Below are positions 12,534 through 21,390 of a stretch of 64,000 bases of DNA, one piece after another. The notes under the pieces are model-generated. The model had not been told where the DNA came from. It saw only the letters and a program-made list of their open reading frames with translations, and made no database searches. Source of the stretch: Anaspis maculata (taxonomy: Eukaryota > Arthropoda > Insecta > Coleoptera > Scraptiidae); contig OX421964.1 in the NCBI GenBank assembly GCA_949128115.1, positions 34,588,177 to 34,652,176 of the forward strand. The letters run 5' to 3'. Both the position numbers and the translations under genes were made by a program. Within the stretch, counting starts at the first letter, position 1. The number at the start of each line of letters is the position of its first letter.

Positions 12534-12589
12534 AGGGTGTTAGGTACTAGTTGTAACAAATTTTGAGAAATGAGTCTCCAAGTTTCAGA

Positions 12590-12692
12590 AAAATCATGAA
12601 ATTAGCTTGAAAATAAGAATGTTCATACGAAACAAGAGTAAGTTCCAAGTGACCAAGATGGCGCCACCACCATGAAATCCAATCTGCCTATA
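12590..12692. repeat. Truncated 'ATGGCGGC' module next to a later insertion
   Basis: 'agcttgaaaataagaatg' through 'aatccaatctgcc' matches the corresponding block at about 18178-18295. In that copy it is followed directly by 'cactggccaccc'. Here the continuation 'ctggccaccc' resumes only at about 13437, which defines the insertion at 12693-13434. Confidence 0.7.
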
Positions 12693-13434
12693 CACAATAT
12701 TGCGCGGAAGTGGCGCTCCGACACGGATGTCATGCGAACTAAGAAAACGGTGACAAGTTATCATCGCGCATGTTCAGGGCCGCTATTCTTGAATCGTGTG
12801 AGAAAAGTTCCTGGGAGTAAAATACATTCCGCAGTACACTGATGTAGCGAATGTTGCCTAAAATCGTGGTTTTTAGGCAACTTTCGCTACAGAAGTGTAG
12901 TACGGATTATATAAAACTCCCAGGGACTCTTCTCGCACGATTCAAGAATAGCGGCTCATAATTCGACAGTGACATTGATTTCTGTGTTTGACGTTGACAT
13001 TTTGTTCAGTTTTATCAGCAATTTGGAAGCCTTCCGATTCAAAATGGATATTCGGCGGTCGAAAAATTGTGTGCCACTCAGAGGACTGACTGTCACCACA
13101 CCATGCTGTCGTCAATACAATACAGCACTGATTAAATGAAATATCCCCAGAGAATTTCGCGGTAAATTTGAATGTTATGGTTGAAGTGTTCCATGTTTTT
13201 TTATTTCGTAAGTTGGGGCATTTGGGAATGATCCCTCACATATGTGCTTTCATGAATAGGTTGCGAGGGTTACACCGATTTTTCTATGTAACCACTTCTA
13301 CTTGGAAACGACGCATAATCCATCGAGCTTAGTTTGAGAATCACCTATTTTACAGCGTAACATATGGAAGACTTAGAACGAATCACTTCGTTTTTTAGCG
13401 CATGCGCTCAGCGGTCACGCAATATTGTGTACTG
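12693..13434. mobile_element. Insertion with CACAATATTGCG termini inside the module repeat
   Basis: Comparison with 18178-18310 shows foreign DNA between 'ctgccta' and 'ctggccaccc'. The ends are inverted: ACACAATATTGCG at left and CGCAATATTGTGT at right, with TA at both borders. The interior contains a strong 177-bp hairpin (12779-12955). The borders may be off by one or two bases because the TA and the terminal bases overlap. No transposase frame is visible. Confidence 0.65.
12779..12955. repeat. 177-bp hairpin
   Basis: Arms 'gccgctattcttgaatcgtg' and its complement at the right end, continuing through 'cctgggag/ctcccagg', with a second inner palindrome 'tgtagcgaa..gttgcctaaa / tttaggcaac..ttcgctaca'. 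It is probably a separate MITE inside 12693-13434, or that element's structural core. Confidence 0.75.
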
Positions 13435-14322
13435 GCCACCCTTGAGAACCTAAGCTATCCATCGAAAAAAGTTCCAGGGCTCTAGCTTCATCGCCCGAGG
13501 AGGAGTTCAATTTCTTTGAAGTCCACAAGAAGTCTTTGGTTTTTGATGATAATAATAATAACTTTGTATGGATAAAAAAAATGCCCATTGACCACCCTTG
13601 GCACCATCAGCTATCCATCGGAAAAAGTTCCAAGGCCCTAGCTTGATTCCCCGAGGAGGAGTACAACTTCTTAATTTGTACACGGACAGATGGACAGACA
13701 GACAAACCGGCCATATCAGCCTCATTTCCTTAAGACAATGCGCCAAAAATAAGATTGAACATACGAGACAAGGCAAGTTCCAAGCTTAATAAAGATCGTT
13801 CCAATAAGAAATTGCAATATGACGGCGGAATCATAGAATCCAGTTCGAAAATAAGATTGAACATATGTATAAGACCAAGGGTAAGTTCAAAGTTCCATGA
13901 AAATCGTTTCACTAATCGTTCCACTGAATTTCATGATTCCGCCGCTATCTTGGCCGCCCCCGCTATATTGAAATTTCTTATCAGTGAAACAATTTTTATG
14001 GAACTTGAAACTTACCTTTGTCTTGTATGATCATTGTTATTTTCAAACTTAATTTCATGATTCCGCCGCCATCTTGGCCGCCATATTGAAATCTCTCTTA
14101 TTTATTTAGTGGAAGATTGACATGAAACTTACTCTTGTTTCGTATGAACATTCTTATTTTCAACCTTGACTTTCATCAATGACATATATGCCCTAAGAAA
14201 ATGCGCTATTCCAACTCACGCACGTGAGGGGATATTCACTTGTTTATTATACTTCGCCACACAGGTACCTGATGATATTTTCGCACGAATTTCTAGCGAA
14301 TCTACAATATTTTATATGGCCG

Positions 14323-14361
<39 letters not shown>

Positions 14362-15240
14362 CGTGTAGAAATTAAGAAGTTTGTACCTACTCCTTTTCGG
14401 GGAATGAAGCTAGAGCCTTGGAATCTTTTCTGATGGATAGCTATAAATGTCCCCAAGGGTGGCCACTGACTTTTTTTTATCCATACAAAGTTCAGACAGA
14501 CAGTTCAGACAGTTTTTATCCATCATTATTATTATCATAAAACAAAGATTTCCTGTGCACTTCTAAGAAGTTGAACTCCTCCTTGGGGAATGAAGCTAAA
14601 GCCCTGGAACTTCTCCCGATGAATAGCTGATGTCCCCAAGGGTGGCCAATGGACTTTCTTATTTCTACATAGTTACCATTATTATTATCACGAAACAAAG
14701 ATTTCCTTTGCACTTCTAAGAAGCTGAACTACTCCTCGGGGTATAAAGCTAGAGCCCTGAAACTTTTGCCGATGGATAGCTTAGGTTTTCCAGCGTGGCC
14801 ATTGGACAGATTGGATTTCATGATTCCGCCGCCATCTTGGCCGCCATATTGAAATTTCTCATTTGTGGATTTTCATGAAACTTCAAACTTAACCTTGTCT
14901 CGTATGATCATTCTTATTTTCAATAAGCTGAGTTTTATGATTCCGCCGTCATATTGAAATTTCTTATTAGTGGAACGATTTTCGTGGAACTTTGAACTTA
15001 TCCTTGTCACGTATTATCATTCTTATTTTAAAGCTGAACTCCATGATTTCGCCGCCATCTTGGCCGCCACACTAAAATTTCTTATTAGTGGAACGATTGT
15101 AATGAAACGTGAAACTTACTCTTGTCTCGTATGAACATTCTTATTCTCAAGCTGGACTTCATTTCCATCAATAACAAATCTGCACTAAGTAAATGCGCTA
15201 TTGCGACTCACGCACGTGAGGGGATATTCACTTGTTTAGA
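13435..15240. repeat. Array of foldback modules A and B
   Basis: Two module types recur here and at 17590-18640. Module A contains 'ccatcggaaaaagttcc', 'ctagcttcattccccgagga', 'gataataat' and 'ggccacccttgg'; it lies in one orientation at 13435-13700 and in the other at 14380-14800. Module B, about 100-118 bp, contains 'aataagaatg', 'cgttccactaataagaaatt' and 'caagatggcggc', repeated at 13750-14165 and 14810-15150. A 75-bp block 'gactcacgcacgtgaggggatattcacttg' with its left flank occurs at about 14172 and again at about 15170. Order and orientation suggest the right half of one foldback joined to the left half of another. Confidence 0.7.
14322..14363. repeat. (CTGT)n microsatellite
   Basis: Ten or so CTGT units with one interruption. 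The same tract, shorter and partly CCGT, sits at the corresponding place of the other module A copies (13685, 17640 and 18580), so it belongs to the repeat rather than arising independently. Confidence 0.85.
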
Positions 15241-15524
15241 TTAGGTGAACAAGATCTAAATAAGCTGTTAATTCTATGAAAATTCTCGTATAAGTATTAC
15301 TACTATTTTACGCATGCAGGAGAAGCAATTGTTAAAAAATGTATGACAATTTGGTCTACCTTTCCCTTTATTAACGCTTTTTCCCAGAAATTCACAGCAC
15401 CGATTCTTTCACCCTTGAACTGTGTTGTTCTCTCTGTCTCGTTTCTCTTTCGAACGACGATATTTTTTCCATAACAAATGGAAACGGCTCGTCTCCCGAT
15501 CTCTGGTGAGGTTTTCTGATACAA

Positions 15525-15705
15525 GTATTTCCTAGGTATTACTAGATATTTCCTGATATTCCCACATATTCTCGAGTATTCCCATGTATTCTCAGGTATT
15601 TCCGGAGTATTCCCGAATATTCCCGGTATTTCCTATATTTCCCAATATTCTCCAAGTATTCTTTAGTATTCCCTAAGTATTCTGAACATTTTGTACAGGT
15701 ATTCT
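15525..15705. repeat. Right subterminal GTATTCC array
   Basis: Mirror of 11490-11690: degenerate tandem units of the type 'gtattcc(c)' end in 'tttgtacaggtattctcggag' next to the right hAT terminus. Unit-to-unit divergence resembles the left array. Confidence 0.8.
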
Positions 15706-15732
15706 CGGAGTGGTTGGCCCCTCGCATTATCC

Positions 15733-16149
15733 TAAGCCCACTGACACGTTCAGCGCCCATTGGGCATACTTGTAATATGCAAGCAACGAACAAATAAACG
15801 ATCTATCTATATCTCCCCAGTGGCTGCGGGTCGCCACCAGAAAAATCTTTACAAAATAATACGGCGACGGCAGTCCTTGCTGTGCTGACTACTCTCAATC
15901 TCCAACACAGAGCACCTATAACAGAGCGGCATCTGCTGTAGATTGGACGAGGATGAAAACACTAGCGCCAGGGGCGGGTGGAGAAGCAACTAAATACCGA
16001 AAGGCGGGACTTTTGAACAGATTGCTTGTTAGATCCAGTTCATATTTTGCTCATGCAACTTCAATTTGTAAATTCCATTTCTTTGTTTCAAAATTATTGC
16101 TACATCGCAGAAGTTACCCAAATTATTTTTTTTCATTTTCCACTGTAAT
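15733..16149. other. Short unassigned interval
   Basis: No gene is recognisable. About 16045-16135 is an inverted copy of about 16685-16775 (shared 'atttgtaaattccattt' and 'tttgtttcaaaa'). This pair brackets the LINE fragment at 16150-16676. Confidence 0.45.
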
Positions 16150-16676
16150 AGGAAAAAAAAAATAATAATGATAATAAGTTTATTTTTTCCAACAGACATT
16201 TTTGTCAAAAGTGGACAATAATAATTATTATGTGATTTAACAATTCTTATCTTAATTGAAAACTGAACAAACAGAAAAAAAAAACAAGGAAAAAAAATTC
16301 ATGTATACTTTTCCATTATTTTTCTTCTGAATGTAGCTTCGGTAAAATTTTGACTGAAGATATCCAAATTTTCGTCGCTTGCTGAAAAATCATTGTACAG
16401 CCTAAAACAAGTGATTAGGGGTGAATTTAGGTGATGGAATGTATTAGGAGTGCTAAAATGAAATGTTAATGAACTCCGACTTGCTATACGAGGAATATTT
16501 ATTTTTATTTCACTCAACAATGACGGGCTACCTAAATCTCCTTTCAAAAGTTTTTGTAAAAAAATAAAATGACTAACATTTCTTCTAGACAGAAGAGAGT
16601 TCTCCTTTACATTATTCAATAAATAGTTTTGTTCACAATGTCTTGGTGGGTAATAACCGAGGTAATAACCATGCAT
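16150..16676 (-). mobile_element. 5'-truncated LINE copy (ORF2 C-terminus plus 3' tail)
   Basis: Reading 16676 to 16299 on the minus strand gives a 125-codon open frame with the layout of Jockey/CR1-like ORF2 C-termini. It has a double arginine (SRRNVSHFIFLQKLL), then SPSLLSEIKINIPRIASRSS, then LYNDF and DIFSQNF. In these families this region follows the reverse transcriptase and is often all that survives in 5'-truncated insertions. Beyond the stop come an A/T-rich 3' UTR and, at about 16150-16180, an 'aataaacttattatcattatt' tail of the simple-repeat kind that ends such LINEs. The reverse transcriptase itself is absent. The first methionine is not the native start. Confidence 0.6.
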
Positions 16677-16937
16677 TTTGAAAAATAAAAATTTTGAAAA
16701 TAATCCGGGTGATTCGCAACATCAAATTTTTGAAACAAAAAAATGGAATTTACAAATAGAAGATGCATGAAAACGGTATATTTTCACTCAAAACGAACAG
16801 ACATAGAATATAAACAAAAAAACTGACTATTTTTCTACGGAATTCATTTCAAATCATAGGTAGGCACTTAGGTAGTGAAAACAAAGTGAATAACCCCTTT
16901 GAATTTTCTGGGCTCTCAATAACAATATTTACTCACT

Positions 16938-17150
16938 TCATCAATGAGACCCCACCTAATAGCTTGAACTTGAGACATCAGGGACACTTTCATTTTGATC
17001 ATTTCCGTGAGCAGGTCTGGAAGTGCTAGCTGGTTTTTCGACAGGTGTGAGAGTTCCAGCAGATTCTTCGACAGGTGTGAAAGTGCTGGCTGGTTCTTCG
17101 ACAGGTGTGAAAATGCTGGCCAGTTCTTCAACGGTCTCAATTTCATCCGC
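16938..17150 (-). CDS. Doubtful exon with 30-bp tandem repeat
   Basis: Four 30-bp repeats (17026-17145) encode 10-aa units on the minus strand. One frame gives TPVEEPASTF-type proline/acidic repeats and ends at a TAG. A second frame, rich in SHLSKN repeats, stays open into a good donor, GTGAGTAAA, just below 16938. A possible acceptor (TCCTCAAG) is at about 17151. A GTATGT donor near 17213 could define a 60-70-nt intron upstream. I cannot decide which frame is used, or whether this is a real exon; it could be a remnant cut by the foldback inserted at 17319. Confidence 0.3.
17026..17145. repeat. Four copies of a 30-bp tandem repeat
   Basis: Units start at 17026, 17056, 17086 and 17116 and share 'ttcttcgacaggtgtgaaa'. 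The fourth is the most diverged. The unit length is a multiple of three with few gaps, which is compatible with coding constraint. Confidence 0.85.
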
Positions 17151-17357
17151 AGAGAATCCTTGAGGATCGAGCGCAAAAATTGCCCATTTTAGAAACAGTG
17201 TGAAAAAAACATACTGCCTCAGCCGAGGCCTCAGCCCTCTGCTTGTACCGGGGACAAAATACTCATCGGCAAAGTGTTATTGGTTACAGATAAAATGTAT
17301 TCGATGGTAATTCGATATTACGGAAGCGCTGAAGGATCACGTAGAAAGTTTTTTTCT

Positions 17358-17582
17358 AACTCGACCGGTTGACATAATAACTCGTCCGGTTGAGATAGGA
17401 AAAAAATTATGCCCTAATTATCTCGACCGGTCTACTTAATATGAACAAGATTTTTTTTTCAACTCGACCGGTCGAGATAGCAAAAAAAGAGCTCACATTA
17501 TCTCGACCGGTTGAGTTAGTATCTCGACCGGTCGAGTTAGTTATCTCGACCGGTCGACTTAGTATCTCGACCGGTCGAGTTA
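17358..17582. repeat. Left array of TCGACCGGTCGA palindromes
   Basis: About eight imperfect copies of a 21-22-bp unit, '(a/t)a(a/t)ctcgaccggtcgag(a/t)tag', most containing the 12-bp palindrome TCGACCGGTCGA. Some copies are interrupted by runs of A/T. The arrangement next to the terminal repeat suggests multiple protein-binding sites. Confidence 0.85.
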
Positions 17583-17940
17583 GTCAGCGCTGACTCTTCA
17601 GCGCTTTTTCGTAAAAAATGACGCTGATACGGCTGGTTTGTCTGTTTGTCTGTCTGTCCGTCCGTCTGTCCGTGTGGAAAGTAAGAACATAATGCTCCTC
17701 CTTCGGGAATGAAGCTAGAGCCTTGGAATTTTTTTCCATAGGTAGCTAATGTTCCCAAGGGTGGCCAATGGACATTAGTTTTTCCATCCATACCTACATA
17801 GTTACCATCATTATTATCAGAAAACAAATATTTCCTGTGTGTTATTCTTCTAAGAAGTTGAGCTCCTCCACGGGGAATGAAGCTAGAGCCCTGGAACTTT
17901 TTTCGATATATAGATTAGGTTTTCTGGGAGTGAAGTCGGA

Positions 17941-18290
17941 CTTGAAAATAAGAATGTTAATACGAGACAAGAGAAAGTTGCAAGTTTCTTGACAATCGTT
18001 CCACTAATAAGAGATCTCAATATGGCGGCCAAGATGGCCCCCAAATCATGAAATTTAGCTTCAAGATAAGAATGATTATACGAGACAAGGGTAAGTTCCA
18101 AGTTACATTAAAATCGTTTCACTAATAAGAAATTTGATTATGGCGGCCAAGATGGCGGCGAAATCATGAAATTCAGCTTGAAAATAAGAATAATTATACG
18201 AGGGAAGGGCAAGTTCCAGGTTTCATGACAATCGTTCCACTAACAACAGATTTCAAGATGGCGACCAAGATGGCGCCGCAACCACTGAAT
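17941..18290. repeat. Three tandem 118-bp B modules with ATGGCGGC motifs
   Basis: Units begin at about 17941, 18060 and 18177 with 'cttgaaaataagaatg' and run through 'atggcggccaagatggcggc'. The AAGATGGCGGC core equals the known YY1 recognition sequence and contains the GCCAT core bound by fly Pho. Binding is inference only. Confidence 0.75.
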
Positions 18291-18639
18291 CCAATCTGCC
18301 CACTGGCCACCCTTGAGAACCTAAACTAACTATCGGAAAAAGTTCTAGGGCTTCAGCTCCATTTCCCGAGGAGGAGCTCAACTTCTTTGAAGAACACACA
18401 TGAAATATTTGTTTTTTGATAATAATGATGGTAATAAATATGTATGGATGGAAGAAATAATATTCATTGGTCACCCTTGGGGACATTAGCTATCCATCGG
18501 AAAAAGTTCCAAGGCTCTAGCTTCATTCCCCGAGGAGAGGAGTACATGTTCTTCTTACTTTCTACACGGATAGACGGACGGACAGACAGACAGACAAACC
18601 AGCCATATAAGCATCATTTTCGTCCAAAAAGTCAGCGCT

Positions 18640-18840
18640 GACTAACTCGTCCCGTCGAGATACGAAGTCGACCGGTAAAGACAACTGACTCGACCGGTCG
18701 AGATAGTAACTCGACCGGTCGAGATAAAGTAAGCTCAATAAAATTTTTGCTATCTCGACCGGTTGATTTAAAAAAATCTAGTTCGGATTAAGTCGACCGG
18801 TCGAGATAATCAGGGCACAATTTTTTTCCTATCTCAGATA
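18640..18840. repeat. Right array of TCGACCGGTCGA palindromes
   Basis: Mirror of the left array with about six units, some carrying substitutions in the core (for example 'cgtcccgtcgag'). It ends at 'tatctcagatagaaaaaaacttctac' before the terminal repeat. Confidence 0.8.
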
Positions 18841-19073
18841 GAAAAAAACTTCTACATGATCCTTCAGCGCTTCCGTACGATATAGCTCGTAGTGGAAGTT
18901 GATTTATTGTAGGAAATTAATATTATCCAACCACTGATTTAGCAACCGCGTGCATCCCTAGGAAGTCGATGTCTTTTGCTAGCTTCATAATTACAACAAG
19001 GGAACACACAATTTCTTTTTATACCTCACATGCAATGGTAATTCCATCTTCAAGTCAGGTCTTCAAACAAATT

Positions 19074-19694
19074 TTATTTATTAGTTTTACTCACCATGAA
19101 ATATTCACGACGCCAATAAACAAGGAACGATAAAATGTTCACAAAAAAAAAACAACTTCTAAACTGCTTTTCGTTCGAAAAGAGCGAAGAGCACAAAGAA
19201 CTTTCAAGTTTCAACGGGAACGGGCGCACCGCGAAAGACAGATGACAGTTCTTGGAATTTTCGCTATAGTTACTGTCGAGATATTTCAAATAAGCGCCCT
19301 CTAACTGGTGGGGTGTTTTAGCACGGTCGCAGACCAAAAATTTAGTTCTCGTCAGCCCCATATGACTTTCCTGTCTATTATCAACTATTATTGACTGCGC
19401 AACAGTCAATGTGTCCACCTCGAAAATTTCACCTTTTTTGAAAATGGTATAATTTTCGAATGTCACCGGTGATTTCAATACGGTTTGCTTTGTTCGAAAG
19501 GCTGATCCTTCGTTTATGCGGAGGATTGACGCCGAGTAATAAGCAACTCCAAATATAGCTCCTACAGGGTGATACGTAAACCGGTGCAAAATTACTTCGC
19601 CGTCAAGAGGGCCCCGTTTGCGAAAATTCAATCCGTCAAATTCTTTCAATTTTAGCAATAAAACACAAAGGCTGATTCTTCGTCTTTGCGACAT
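19074..19694 (-). CDS. 206-codon ORF crossing the end of a 2-kb palindrome
   Basis: The longest open frame in the window. Residues 1-100 (19394-19694) lie within the left arm of the palindrome. The right arm carries a damaged relative: 21063-21251 shares EPLDGRVILHRFTYHPVGA, and an open continuation shares AFRTKQTVLKS and ENYTIF. Residues 101-206 extend outside the palindrome, including LTRTKFLVCDRAKTPHQL and a hydrophobic C-terminus. No known family is recognised. Plausibly it is the C-terminal part of a transposon-encoded protein from which the foldback was built. The alternative is an open frame by chance. The start is uncertain; a splice-joined N-terminus is possible. Confidence 0.35.
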   Translation of the reverse strand: MSQRRRISLCVLLLKLKEFDGLNFRKRGPLDGEVILHRFTYHPVGAIFGVAYYSASILRINEGSAFRTKQTVLKSPVTFENYTIFKKGEIFEVDTLTVAQSIIVDNRQESHMGLTRTKFLVCDRAKTPHQLEGAYLKYLDSNYSENSKNCHLSFAVRPFPLKLESSLCSSLFSNEKQFRSCFFFVNILSFLVYWRREYFMVSKTNK

Positions 19695-21390
19695 TCTAGA
19701 TTTTTGTAAATTGGGAGTCTAACAATGAAGATATGAAATTTTATTAAAAATTATGCATTCAAGTTCTATTAGTATGTACCATTATCGCATTTGTGATGAT
19801 GAAAAGGTGAAATTGAGCAAATTTGGACCTTAAAGGGTTTCAAACAATATGACTCACAACACACTCTCACTATTTCAAACGTGACTGAAATACGGGCAAT
19901 TTTTTTAAAATGATGAAGGGTTAAAAATTTCAAAACCTCAATTAAACATTATTTGACGTTTGAAACCTCTTTTCTACGCAAATTTGAGCTTCTCGATACG
20001 ATTCTGTTGTCAAATTTCAATTTCACGTCACAGGAGAAGGCTCAAAGGCCGAAATATGGGAAGAAACACAAACACGCTTGTGAATATTCAAATGACGTCT
20101 GGATATTGCTTTGATTTGAATCTTTCATCGTCATTTGACATCGATGGACCATTATGACGTTACAAGGTCTTCAGAATACATTTAAAGAGACCGAATCGAC
20201 CAATATCGTGCTTTCTAGCACATTTTCTTCATTTGCTTGAGCCTTTTGAAGTTAGTTGTTGTGGTACAAGCTTTGACAATATCGGCAGTGCTGAAAATGT
20301 CATTCGATCAGTTTAAGGCTCCATTTGGGCCAAAATTGCTGCATTTTCCATTAGCAGGGCTACTTTATTTCCAAATGAGACTCTGCCTGTTGATGGGATT
20401 GTTGCCAACAAAGGGCTTAGATGGTTACCATAGAGCTTTAATTAAAGCAATACGTTTTAAATTTGCTTGCTCTATAGGAACCCTCTAACCCTTTGTTGGC
20501 AACAATCTCATCAACTATGACATTTTCAGCACTGTACTAAAATTATCAAAGCTTATCCTCAACAACTAACTTCAAAATGTCAAGCAAATGAAAACAAAAA
20601 GTGCTATAAACCACAAAATATTGGTCAATTCGGTCTCTTCAAATGTATTCTGAAGACTTTTCAATGTCATAATGGTCCGTCGATGTTAAGTGACGATGAA
20701 AGATTTAAATCAAGGCAATATCCAGACGTCATTTGGATATTCACAAGCCTTGTGTTCATTTACATATTTCGGCCTTTGAGCCCTTTCCTGTGACGTGAAA
20801 TTGGAATTTGACGACAGAGTCATATCCAGAAGCTCAAATTTGCGAAGAAAAGAGGTTCCAAACGTCAAATATTGTTTAATTAAGGTTTTCAAATTCTTAG
20901 CCCTTTATCATTTGAAAAAAATTGCCCGTATTTCAGTCACCTTCAAAATAATGAAGGTGTGTTGTGAGTCATATTGTTTGAAACCCTTCAAGGTCCAAAT
21001 TTGCTCAATTGCACCTTCTTATCATCACAAATGCGGTAATGCCACGTACCGATAGAACTTGAATGCATAATTTTCAATACAAATTTATATCTTCATTGTT
21101 AGACTTCCGATTTACAAGAATCTGTAATCTGGTTTTATTTGCTAAAATTGAAAGAATTAATTTTTTTCGCAAACGAGAACCTCTTGACGGCAGAGTAATT
21201 TTGCACCGGTTTACATATCACCCTGTAGGAGCTTTATTTAAAGTTGCTTAATGTTCGGCGTCAGTTCTTCAGATGAACGAGCCTTTCGAACTAAGCAAAC
21301 CGTTTTGAAATCACTGGTGGCATTCGAAAATTATACCATTTTCAAAATGGGTGAAATTTTTGAGGTGGGACACATTGACTGTTGCGCAGT
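19394..21390. repeat. 2.0-kb imperfect palindrome
   Basis: The left arm starting 'actgcgcaacagtcaatgtg' is mirrored at the right end ('cacattgactgttgcgcagt'). Arms of about 1 kb each are traceable throughout: 'ggatattgctttgatt', 'ttttcagcactg', and 'ttgttgccaacaaaggg' near the centre at about 20390. Visible divergence between arms is moderate. No target duplication was recognised, and similarity may extend a few bases further out ('attat..aacta'). Confidence 0.8.

Larger units (their letters stand above)
11455..15724. mobile_element. Large composite hAT-type element with 8-bp TSD
   Basis: Identical 8-bp duplications CATTATCC flank it (11447-11454 and 15725-15732). The ends are CCAGGGGCCAACCACTC and the complement of CGAGGGGCCAACCACTC. 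Each end continues into 'tttgtacaggtattc' and then a long degenerate GTATTCC array, so the subterminal regions mirror one another over roughly 200 bp. The 4.27-kb interior contains no transposase. It is filled by a MITE-like insert (11955-12533), module arrays (12590-15240) and a further insertion (12693-13434). The intact outer TSD shows that the whole composite is bounded by one hAT insertion, although inner insertions may have come later. Confidence 0.75.
17319..18877. mobile_element. 1.56-kb foldback element with 6-bp TSD CGATAT
   Basis: Exact flanking duplications CGATAT lie at 17313-17318 and 18878-18883. The ends are TACGGAAGCGCTGAAGGATC and its complement, followed by 'tagaa(a)gttttttt'. 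Inside, the arms mirror one another for about 620 bp: terminal arrays of TCGACCGGTCGA palindromes, 'agtcagcgctgact', a CTGT/CCGT tract, then module A twice. The centre (17940-18260) has three direct copies of module B about 118 bp long. No transposase is present. The layout (inverted arms with internal repeats) is that of Foldback-like elements. The 6-bp duplication is unlike hAT (8) and Tc1/mariner (2). Confidence 0.85.
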
